In this document: positions 24,149 through 34,690 of the stretch, in pieces
Numbering within the stretch: the stretch's first letter is position 1
How the letters are laid out: every line of letters begins with the position of its first letter
Origin: Naganishia liquefaciens
Lineage: Eukaryota > Basidiomycota > Tremellomycetes > Filobasidiales > Filobasidiaceae
Assembly: GCA_013423385.1 (NCBI GenBank)
Contig: BLZA01000028.1
Span: 372,001-436,000, forward strand
Length of the DNA: 64,000 bases
Reading direction: 5' to 3'
The notes under the pieces: model-generated
What the model saw: only the letters and a program-made list of their open reading frames with translations
What the model was told of the DNA's origin: nothing
The model's database searches: none
Made by a program: the position numbers and the translations under genes

Positions 24149-26789
24149 TCAAGCCCGTTGAGCTTGGGATGCAGCCAATTTCTTCTCCAAGAGTTTCGCT
24201 CTAAGGGCTGCCGCCCTGTCCACTGGATTTGTAGCCTTCTCTGCCTGTGACGCCTTCGCTACTGATGCCGCCTTTTCACGTTCGAGCCGCAACTTTAGTT
24301 GTGATTGTAATCTCGCTTTCGCCATAGCTTCAGCTTCCGCAGCAGGTGGATCCGTTACCTCTTGTGTATTTGCCGTAGTGGATTCTGTCACGGTCAGATC
24401 CTGCGCCGTGACGGCTGCGGGCGATCGTTCGAGTGTCTTCGCCTGCTGTTTCTTTTCTCTTTCCAGTCTCGCAAGCAGTCTTCCACGATTCGCGTTCCGA
24501 CCCAGGTCGTTGCTGTCTTCCTTGACCTGGGCGGTCTCAGGCGCTACATCCTTTTCCACGCCCTTCAATGACCGGATGGGATCCGCTCCTGTCCAGATTG
24601 CGCTATCCAGAGCCCTGTCCTCCCAGTCTGGATCATAGCTTATCCCCGTTGACGGCACTCGTGTCGGATCCGGCTGCGGGGCGCGACCGGCAACCCCAAA
24701 TATTCGCAATTCCAGGCTTGATTTCGTTTCAGTCATAGGCGGCGTGGCCTCGGAAGGTTTCTGTCTTTCAGAGTTATCAACCGCTCGAGGCTGAGGTTTG
24801 GAATCTGGCTCAACGTCCATCACGGTAATGTCGTCATTCTGCTCTACCTCGCCCCATCCCCGCATTCCTCGATGGACCGGAGCCGGTCGCTCCGGAATTA
24901 GCACAGCCTCCGATTTCGGCGCGCGAACCGGTTTCTCTTCCCTGCGACGCTTGTCGTCCCTCTTGAATTGATCGTTTACCCAGCTATCTCGGTGATTCCA
25001 TCGCCGCCCCACGGACTCGCGGTGTGTGCCGTTGCCATAACTATTCGGCCAATGTGAGGCGACGACATAGCTATCTGACCTGTTCCACCGACGTGGAGAC
25101 AGTTTTGTTCGCTTCCGACTCTTGTCCATTGGCGGAGGCGAGATGGATCGGACAGACGCGGATGATTGGCTGGACGCTTCACTGTGTACTGATTGCGAGC
25201 GAGCACGCGAGCCATCTACTTGCGATGGACAATTCCTGATTTCCACGCTTGACTGCCGGTTGCGCGGGATCGACTCGACGTCGGATTCAGAGTCCGATTG
25301 GTTTCCTGGAACTGGATCATACTATACAATCTGTCAGTCTTCCCGATGCTGCAGTTTTTCAGGGAAATCTTACTTGAGCAATCGCGTCGTATAGAGCGAG
25401 ATCTCTGTAGGGACTCCTCAGGAAGGAGTATACCTCTGAATGTTATCACTAAATTTAGCAAACATGTCGTGAGGGTTTCCATGCTCGACTGACCGTGCGC
25501 AAATTGCTCGGCGCCTCGTCGACCTCTGCCTATGCTTCCTCGCTCATCCAGGAAATCTGCGAGTAACCTAACTGCAGGTTCGGAGCGGATGTCGATCGAC
25601 TTCATGAGCGAGACGATGTAAGTGGTAAGAAACTATTTGGGTGCGACAATGCCATCAGCTTCGTGGATGCCAGACCTAAAGACGGGATACTGACCTCCAC
25701 ATCGAGATGCCGCCAGACTCTCAGCTCGCGTCTTATGAAACTTGTTGCCCTCTGCAATCGTATACGAGTGAGTGGTATATCACGCTCCAGCGATCGAGCG
25801 ACATACAGCGATAGTGTCCGGGCTTTCCGCAAATTGACAGGGCGTGGGGCAAGGCTTGAACCTTGTGAAAGAGTTACTGGCGATGTGCTGCAATCACGAA
25901 GCGTCCTTAGCCATGCTTGAAGATTATTCAGAACGCGTACACACCTTTGCGTATAGCCCGTATCGGTATACTTCGCGCCGTCGTTCCACCGCGCGTTCCA
26001 GCAAATCCTCCTCGGCGACGCCCCTCGAATCTCGCTTGACGCGTGCCCAAAGGTCAGTCCGCCTTCCGACAAGGCCATCCCGAGCGCTGTATCCGAGCTC
26101 GCCTGACGGACGGTCGGATAGACGTCGACGGGCGCGTGTGGCGGGAAGAGGTGCCGTGACGGGGTTGGGGCGTATCGTCGGGAGTGGCGAAAGGTAGAAT
26201 TTGACGGGTCCCACGGGAGAGTCGAGCTCGTGGAGGAGGAATGGTGTCATTGGGCGTGTACATAGTGGACATTTGCGGGATTGATTGGCCCAGACGTTTA
26301 TGCATTCGAACTGGAGTCCTCACGGTCAGCCTTGCACTCTAAAAGATATCTGGAATGGCAACGCACGCAAAAGATTTTGTGACCGCATTCTCCAACGATG
26401 GTTGGATTGCGAACAGCTTGGAGACAGATGACACATAGATCCTGTCCCTCGTCGTCTGATGCTTCCTCGCGCATCGCAACGGAGACAACACTCATCCTGC
26501 GTGCATCTTCACCCGACCTTTCCGTCTTCGATTCCGCAAGAAACTCCACCTCGTCTTCCAACATGGGCTGTTTCCCCTTGCCCTTGAGCCGCTGCGATCT
26601 TTCCTGCTCGGTGGGAGCTTCGGTCTCGTCGAGAGGCATCTGACGGAAAGCCTCGGGGGACAATGATCCGGGCGTGAGCGGTCCTCGGGCGATTCGTTCC
26701 TCGGGCGCGAGGTGACGACTGTTTTTGCGCGTCTTGGAGACGACGGAAGTCGGCACAAGCGCCGTCATGGCGTTATTTGGAGACGACAT
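24149..26789 (-). CDS. Topors-like RING E3 ligase
   Basis: Seven exons (26789-26367, 26310-25945, 25887-25807, 25751-25695, 25632-25494, 25435-25374, 25321-24149), phases agree; product 766 aa. The RING finger crosses the first intron: CVICLQAVRNPTIVGECGHK then C, FEC and CPLC, a C3HC4 pattern at about residues 121-160. After it come the features that define Topors proteins: YRYGLYAKH, RRELRVWRHLDVEFLTTYIV, a stretch of MKSIDIRSEPAVRLLADFLD, and FAHEVYSFLRSPYRDLALYD with AQYD. The C-terminal half is Ser/Arg-rich then Lys/Glu/Gln-rich with long helices. Human Topors is a nuclear ubiquitin and SUMO ligase. Start is the first ATG; the frame is open further upstream. It is divergent from VPS16, 280 bases away. 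Confidence 0.82.
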
Positions 26790-27068
26790 GATGGATGGCT
26801 TGTCGACCGGGGCACGATCGATCTGAGATGGTGGAAGCCGAGCCGATGACAACCCTCCTCAGGGGACCGCTTGTGCTCGAGACTGATCGATTGCTGGGTG
26901 GGCAGCATTTCCCCGCAAATATTTCCCTTTCTTGGGTTATATGCACATCATATGTTCCTATTTTCCTCTAATTTCGGACCTACTTCGGTCCATGACGAAT
27001 CCGCTCGAGCGATATCGTCGTCGCAGGTATATCCTTTCCAGATTCCATTCGCCTGTGTAGACTGTATC
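26790..27068. promoter_or_regulatory. Shared divergent promoter, Topors-like / VPS16
   Basis: 279 bases lie between the two start codons of genes pointing away from each other. The promoters and leaders of both must lie here. I see no clear TATA box. Confidence 0.45.
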
Positions 27069-30000
27069 ATGGTGTCGGCGACCCACCCAACCCATACGTG
27101 AGTGAGAATCAGAAATCCCTTCTTCTGCTGCGCTGACGTGAGCGCCTTGCAGATGGGATGTTATCCAGGATGTCTTTTACCGCAAGGAACAGGTGTACGA
27201 GCTTGCATGGCATGTACCGGGACTGGAGGACTACAGGGTAGCGGCTGCCAGGTCTGGCGGGCCAATCGGTATGTCCTTACGTTCTTCGTCTATACTACCG
27301 CTGACACCGTTTCGGACAGCGCTTCTTCGCGATGAGACCAAGATGCTGGTACTCGGCAGACACTCTGCAGGAAAGCCAAAGATTGGAATCTACAGTTCGT
27401 CGGGAATCCATCTGGCCAGTCTGACTGTATGTCATTCATACTTGAGCTGAGCAATATCCTAATGAGCGCTTCCTGTCAGTGGGATCTCTCGGTACCCGTC
27501 ATGATGGGATGGACCGCAGAAGAACAACTCATCGTGATGGCGGACGACGGAACCTACAGGATCTATGACCTCTCCTCGGCTTCAGCCGGTGTCAACACCT
27601 CTCATCCCGACTCCGTGAAGCATGCGGGGGAGTACCATCAGTATTCTCTCGGTGGGGAAATTGCCGACGTTGGGGTTATAGAGGGACAGGTCCACGACGA
27701 TGGCTTCGTTGTGCTCACGGGCAGCTTGGCGTTTGTTCACGTCAAGGGTTTCACGGGCGGTCGTCCGATGACGCTGGCTGCCAGTGGTAAGTCCACAAGA
27801 ACATCCTCGCGTTGAACATGTGTTGATCGAGTGTTCAGGAATGAACGCCCCGCCCCACGCGTGGACGGTGATTTCACCTGAAAGATCGCTCAGTCGACAC
27901 GTAGAAGTCTTGGCGTCAGTTGGAGACACGATCTTGAGTATAGACGACCTCTACTGCATCGATCAGGCAAGTCTGGCCTCTCTTCCCTCCCTCAGACCGA
28001 CTTTGACATAGCATCACGTAGCACCTCGCCAAAGGCCCCTTTCAACACATCCGTCCCTCACCCGGCGGTCGATTCCTCGCGCTGACCACCGCCGCATCCA
28101 CCCTCTGGGTCGTATCTGCCGACTTTTCTCGAAGCATGGCCGACACGGATCTTCGTGCATTGGAAGGGAACCATGATGCGTCTATGCCCACACATGTCGA
28201 ATGGGTCGGAGATCAGGCGGTCGGCCTTGCGTGGGATGACGGTCGAGTTTTCATCTTGGGTCCTGGGGGTGAGGGCTTAGAGTCAGTCTCTGTCAGAATC
28301 GTACATGGCTGTCGCGTACTGATACCTTGCGGTCGATTAGTTATCTGTATTCCCCGTCTCCAATACTGGTAGGCGAGATGGATGGGCTGCGTATCATCTC
28401 CACCGAAACCTGCGAGTTTGTCGAAAAAGTTCCAGGTAAGTCTTGCATCGCTGGTCCATATACATTTCTGACTAAGTTGTGTCGCAGAGGCCAGCCTATC
28501 AGTCTTTGCACCTGGTTCGCGACATCAAGCAGCATCCTTGGTAGAAGCCTTGGATTCCTTCGAACAAGGGCTTCCCCGAGCCCATGAGATTATCCGCAGA
28601 ATCAAGGCGGATTTGGCGGGCGCTGTCGATACGTGTATCGAGGCTGCAGGGCTAGAGCCGGATCCCATATGGCAGAAAAAATTGCTCCGAGTGCGTCGGA
28701 TTGGCTTATTAAGAATGACAGATACTTATGCAACGCAGGCGGCAATGCTTGGCCGGTCATTTCTGGATTTGTACAATCCCACGGATCTGGTCCGCATGGC
28801 GCAATCCCTCAAGGTACTCAATGCTATCCGGTATTACGAGGTGGGAATACCTCTTACTTACCAACAGTGTGTAAACCCTAAATCGTACATGATACAAGCT
28901 GATCGCCTGGCGATAGGTACCTCGCCACTTCACCAGATCGGCTCATTTCCCGTTTATTAACCCGAAACTTGCATCTCCTCGCGCTCAAGATATCCACCTT
29001 TCTGCAACTTCGGCCTGAACCAGTACTCAAGCACTGGGCGTGCGCCAAGATTGCAGCAGCAAGCGCAAATCCCGGTGGCGGCAAAGAGGATGATGAATTG
29101 AAACGGATAATCGTGAAAAAGTTTGAGACCGAGGGCGGAAAGGGTGCCGGTGGGTATGCAGACATCGCACGTCGAGCTTGGCAGCTGGGTCGCAATAAGC
29201 TGGCGACAAAAGTAAGTCGAGCACGTAGACGTTGATGAAGAAGACTGATGGTAGAGGAATTATTAGCTACTTGACCACGAGAGAAGACCAGACGAACAGG
29301 TGCCACTGCTTTTGTCCATGAAAGAGGACCGGCTGGCCCTTATCAAGGCAGTCGATTCAGGCGACCCTGATTTGGGTACGTCTCTCCTGTGCCCAACTCC
29401 ACACAGCTGATCCATCTGGTCAATAGTTTTCCACGTATTACAGCACTTGCGCGGAACAAAAGCGCCGGGAGACTTCTTCTCTATGGTCGACGATGGATCT
29501 GCAAAGCTTGCGCCTGCTGTCAAACTTTTACAAGTATACGGCAAGGAGGGAGACAGAGCACTTTTGCGAGACTTTTACTACCAAGATGATCGCTGGCTGG
29601 ACGGTGCCTTACTATCGATCGAAGAAGCAGGCGAGACCGATGTAAGTCGCTTTGCGTCACAATCGCGCTTCCTGCTGCTAATGGATTCCTCTAAGATACC
29701 ACAAGACCGCGTTGCGTTATGGCAGGATGCTGTGAAAAACCTTTCTCAGGACAAGGAAAGAAGCTTTGAGCACAAGGTAGACCAGCCTTGAGAATGGGAT
29801 CTGAGATTGTATAACGCTAACGCAGGCCTTGCAGATGGCTGAGGACTCTCTGCGCCTACTAACGTTACAAGAACAGATGGAGCGCGAGTTGGAAAACAAA
29901 TACTCCTTTGTGGGCCTGAATGTGAACGAGACCATGTCGTATCTCCTGCAGATTGGTCTGGGCAAGCGCGCGGAAAAGATACGCAGCGACTGGAAAGTTC

Positions 30001-30597
30001 CGGATAAGCGGTGAGAGGAGCAGAAACATCCCCCACGTGGGTTGCTTTGACTGATGGCTGTCTCCTCAGCTGGTGGTATGTGAAAATGAAAGCCCTGACT
30101 TCCAACCGCGATTGGGAGGGTCTTGAGGCGTTTGCAAAGTCGAAGAAGAGTCCGATAGGCTATGAACCATTTGTGGTGAGTATATTGTCCGGTTGGCAGC
30201 AACATAAACTCAACTCTCTCTCTCTCGCTGCAGAATCACCTGTTGAGCGTGAACGAACCGGCGAGAGCTGCAGTCTTTGTGAATAGATGCGACGTCAAGC
30301 AAAGGGTGGATCTGTACATCAAGTGTAATGAGTGGGTCAAAGCTGCCAATGAGGTATGTCAGCAATGTTGGTCTTGTGTAAGGTCGGCTGACTTCTACCA
30401 TGCTGCAACAGTGTAAAGAGCGAGGCGATAGAGCACGCCTGGAGTACGTGAGACTATCTCTTGTCGATCTTCGCCTGACCATAAAGTTTCCTCGTAGGCA
30501 TCTGAAAGCCAACGCGCCGACTACCCTGATACAGCGAGAGATCGATGATGTCATAAAGAGTACACCGGTGAAGTCTGGCGGTGGATTTTTCGGCTAA
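27069..30597 (+). CDS. VPS16: HOPS/CORVET subunit Vps16
   Basis: Eighteen exons (27069-27097, 27153-27268, 27320-27426, 27480-27786, 27839-27966, 28022-28281, 28341-28435, 28488-28690, 28739-28866, 28917-29211, 29267-29375, 29427-29641, 29696-29776, 29826-30010, 30070-30175, 30234-30353, 30412-30443, 30498-30597), all phases agree; product 871 aa, as usual for Vps16. The start [20 protein letters not shown] and [12 protein letters not shown] are hallmark Vps16_N; the middle FLDLYNP...[11 protein letters not shown] and the helical C-terminal half match Vps16_C, ending in GGGFFG. Vps16 is a core subunit of the class C tethering complexes that, with Vps33, drive SNARE assembly at endosome and vacuole. 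The intron after 27966 uses a GC donor (CAG/GCAAGT). Confidence 0.95.
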
Positions 30598-31550
30598 GTC
30601 CCCAGAACGTGTTGTAGGAGGTATATATACCGTGTGACGTGCATCGAAAGGTACTTTGATGTGCTGAGACACCGGCAAAGGGCGGATTTACATGGCTTTG
30701 GATTTTGCCATGCTTGGTGATCCATGCTATTCTTCATTTAGTCGTCAGCTGTTCCAGCAGCAACGGCTTCTCGCGCAGCTTGATGTCGTCGCTTGTTCAC
30801 GAGCTTCACCACAAGTTGTGCCGAAATTATGCTGAACTCCTTTGAACACCTTTGTGCTTTAATAGGATAGGGAGAGCCCTACTCTAGAACGCTCAATGGC
30901 CTCAAGTCGCTCGTCTTCAGTCTTCCAGCAATCTTTTGAAACGCTGGGACATGCTATCAATTCGCTTACTCCTTCCAGGGAGATCGATGATCGTCAACGG
31001 AACGAGAACTCATCGCTCATGGTCGTTGATGCGCGTCTTTAGGAACAATAGAAAATGCGCGCACCCCAGAAGGATTCTGACGCGTTTGGGTTTACTCCCG
31101 CCCGCTTGAGCTTCCAAAGGAGAGAAAGGAGGTATTTTGTCCCGATGGAAGCCTTTGGGCTTTGCTATGGTTCAGATCAGTACCGTATATATACATGTAA
31201 ACAAAAAGTCTGGCTGTTGATGCCAGGAATACTCTTCGACGCTCCCTGTTTATGTCCTTTTCATCAGAGCTGACGGTTCCTGGCAATTTTACCGAGGACC
31301 GACGCATTCCCCCACGTCAAGATAGATCTCCAGGGGAGCAACAACCGGAGTGAGCGGATGAATGGGAATTGCGGGTGGCTGCGATACATCAAGAGTCCTA
31401 ATCTCGTCCGCACAATTCCTCAGACTTGCTGGTAGTCTGAATTCGCGATCATAAAATGTCGGTGACCTGCATTTGCCACGCGGACATGCGGGAAGTACCG
31501 CACGAGTCCAGTGCTGATGTTCGTGCCATTGCAGTCTTACTCGAGTCAAG
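30598..31550. other. Intergenic, no gene seen
   Basis: About 950 bases with short open frames only. An AT-rich TATATATACATG lies near 31187-31198, some 350 bases before the next gene, and may be a promoter part. Confidence 0.35.
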
Positions 31551-32891
31551 ATGACCGCGGCCCCACCTACCATCAACCTTCCGGCCCCTCCTCGAAGGTA
31601 AGTCTCGCCTGTGCAGCCCTGACCGGAGACTGAACGAGCGGAGATTGATCGAGCAGAAAGGTAGCCATTGCGCTTCACAAATATCAGCCAGGACCCGGCC
31701 ATGGACCGGTACTATCTTACCTCAATGCGGCAATGCTCAACAAGCCGGTGGATCCTCATCCGTTGCTCGCCTGTGAGATGTGGGATCCAAAGGTGAGTTG
31801 CTTGAACGACAAGGATATCCTTTAGACTAACGCAATGATAGCCCTGGCCCAAATATCTCGCTTGGAATGTGATAGAACACCCGGTACGCCCTTGAATCGG
31901 AGTCGTCCTGATGTTCGACCTGAATTTCGATCTCTGTAGGCCTATGCCGTGATCTGGATAGACGAAGAAGCACAGGAAACGGAATTGGTAGGAGAACGGG
32001 ATCACCCGGCCACTTCGCCGAGAGTGGAAGAATTGTGAGCCTTCCTTGATCAGGAATCTGGTAGATCTCAGCGGCGGCTGACGTGCTTTGAGATCAGGTA
32101 CTGTTGTCATCCCGACAGTGGATGGTGTGTCCGAGTGCGAAATAGAGGAGGTGTCACGTAAGGATGGCATCAACAGGGAACTTAAAGCTTCACATGAACT
32201 GATCTTCAGTCACCGACTGCAATAGGGTCAATGATGTTATGCATGCAATGTAAGGTACTTATATGGCGCACCAGCGAACTCCTGCTGAACTTGCGAGCTC
32301 GCTTCCACGGTCATTCGTTCTTGTACGCAAAGATTCGAGTTCTTTGCGTAGGGGAGGAAAGCTATAACCTTTGCCCTGCCACTGATCATGTCTTTTGCAG
32401 GTCGCCCCTATACGTCGACGAACTGAAAGAGGTATGTTCATTGTCGGGGAATAGGGCTCGTACGAGCGTACGTTGTCTGACTCCGCTCGATGCGATGTCT
32501 TTCAGATGCATCCAAGGTATGCGCCCCATCTGCCTGACAATAATGATCATCGGTGAGCTTCAACCCTTTCCTTCGATCAGAGCTGTCCGTATCATGGAAC
32601 AGCGATATTTTGAGCAGCGAGCGATGCTAGGCGGAATGGCGCCGGGAGCGGGTCTCTTTGACGGTTATCGAAAAGGTAAGATCATCAATGTTTAAGCGGA
32701 AAATTCAGTCGCTGATGCGATCTGCTCTAGCTGATGCGCTGCTCGGGAAAACATTCTTCGCTGGTCTGCGTTGGGACGTAAGTCACATCATGACCCATCA
32801 GGAGTTTTGACGGCGGTCGAAGCTGATTGTGCCCGTACGATCTTAGCCTTCTGTACTAGAGTCCAGATGTCAGTCCTCCAAGGCCGCCTGA
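31551..32891 (+). CDS. DUF6699-like protein
   Basis: Eleven short exons are proposed (31551-31597, 31657-31792, 31842-31883, 31940-32034, 32093-32157, 32210-32249, 32401-32431, 32506-32552, 32581-32675, 32731-32777, 32847-32891), phases agree; product about 229 aa. Features of the basidiomycete DUF6699 family are seen in order: DPHPLL, a W-D pair (CEMWDPKPW), HPATSPRVEEL, VVIP, VNDVMHAM, MEQRYFEQR, and ALLGKTFFAGLRWD. The function of the family is not known. The 151-base intron between 32249 and 32401 is longer than all others here and could hide another exon, so the middle of the model is the weakest part. Confidence 0.55.
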
Positions 32892-34690
32892 AGACATCCT
32901 GTTGAAAAAGCTGACCATTGGTTCGATTCCACCAGTCAACTTGCAGCAGACGAATTGTCTAGTACTGTACCTAGATAACTGCTGATACATATTGCCAAAG
33001 AAAGCCTTGTGCAATCTCACTTAATCGCGGTAATACAAGGCAGTCGAGGGTGCATTCAATGTCTGACCGGAATGGCGCGTGGTTCTGAAGGCACAAGTAG
33101 AATCACTCTGGCACAAGAGGCTCTCCCACAAGACGACATACACCCAATGGTATAGGCGTGAAGACGACAAGAGGAAAAGATATATCGATTGACTGCATGT
33201 GCTTACGCTTTGCGTTCAGACTACCTAACCGAGAAGCCTACTACCTAACCGACAAGCCATGTCCTGACGGTTTCCTCTTGTCTGGGACACTTTGACCCAC
33301 TCGACCACAGATGAAGAGCGAGCAGGAGATACGGAACCACAAAACTCTTCCGAGGAAGAGCCCATCTTTCTCCCTAGGTCTTGACCGTTACGACAGACCT
33401 TTAAACCTTTGATGCACGTCACCCGATCCGATGGAGACGTCGGTTTTACACCAGACGCCACGAAGAGCCACTTGCCAAACCAAAGGGGGTTTGATTAGAG
33501 AAAAGGTTTCCCTGCCAGACCTGGGATTGCAACGGGTCTGTCATGTAGGTATTGCGAGAGGTCCAAGCAGCTGCAATGCGAGGGAAAAGCAATCGCGCTT
33601 ATTGTTCTAAGCGGAATGTCTCCTTGAAAGCGCACATTGCAGGTTCCAATTCACCTGGCAGCTCACCGGTTCTATTTCTGACTTGGACGATCCTGGAGCA
33701 TGAGAGCTTCGAGGGAAAAAGCAGTTTGCACGGGTGAGGAGAAGCCATAACGCTGGAAATGAATCAAACAAATGTGCACGCTCCTACTCATTGCGCGGCT
33801 AGTACTGCTATCATAATTTGTGCTTTTCAAGTCATGGGGCATACAAGCGAGCCAAGAGTGAACAGCTTGACGGTCGATAGATCTTCACTAGTCGGCACAT
33901 GGACAGTCGAGAAGCAGATGCTTGTAGATGATGGGATGTGGAGCACAAGAGCGTGGAACGACGCTTGACTGAGTCCAAGCAGCCGTCCGATTATCCGAGC
34001 TATTGTATCTGTTCAAGCACCAGTGTTTCTACTACTATCGATCGCTCGTGAATAACCTACTAACAGCTCTACTAACCTCCATCCCCGAGAAAGGACGGGA
34101 TGTTGCCGAAGCGTGCGCCCCGAGCGATTGAGCCAGCTGAGCCGCCAGCTGGCCGAGCAGTGGCCGAGCAGAGCAGCTCGCGTCGCTTCGCCTGCTCCCT
34201 CGGCGAAATAGCTGATAGCTAGCTTAGTAATCCGAGCTCGCCTCTCGAGCTGCCTCTTGACAGCTTTGCCGCATTCGCCGAGATGGCTCCCGCGACGATC
34301 GCACGGGGCCTTTTCGACCTGGTTGCAATTGCCTGGCCCGTGGGCAATACTCTGGAATCAGCCGTAGAATCAGCAAACTCGCTGCAGAGAAGAGCTCGAG
34401 GAAGCGGGCACAAAAACAATAGAGTAGTCCTGATAGCGAGTAAAACCCTGCATATCGGATCTCTCCAGTGGCGAGCCAAGTGGGCCATTGACTTCTCCGA
34501 CAATCTGCATTCTCGGGTTTTCTGTCATTATTTTGCTCGAGGTATGACGCTGTCACTGCAAGCTCGCTCAACTGCTGATTTCCCAAACCCAACCGTTCTG
34601 TAGGCCGGAAGTCTTTACCGACATTCACCAGGCCGTTGAGCCGGATATACGCGACAGCACATACTCAGGACATGCAGCTCCGGTGACATC
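32892..34690. other. Gap before the hybrid kinase, unresolved
   Basis: About 1.8 kb. It contains a 20-base tandem duplication at 33221-33260, small repeats of tggccgagcag near 34150-34175, and an open frame at 34283-34603 (107 codons with stop) that might be an upstream exon of the kinase, although I found no splice that joins it in phase. Otherwise I see nothing. Confidence 0.3.
33221..33260. repeat. 20-base tandem duplication
   Basis: Two adjacent copies beginning ctacctaaccga and differing at two positions (gagaagccta and gacaagccat). Confidence 0.7.

Noticed and set aside
23880-24161. 93-codon plus-strand open frame with several Cys and His
   Set aside because: It overlaps the 3' end of the Topors-like gene on the other strand, has no recognisable motif and no splice partner.
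32915-32940. ggttcgattcc resembling a tRNA B box
   Set aside because: The flanks give only three base pairs for a T-arm stem and no A box or acceptor stem is found upstream, where the DUF6699-like gene ends.
34283-34603. 107-codon frame before the hybrid kinase as its first exon
   Set aside because: The donor at 34541 leaves phase 1, and both acceptors before 34691 then lead to an early stop; no phase-correct junction was found. Kept only as a possibility.
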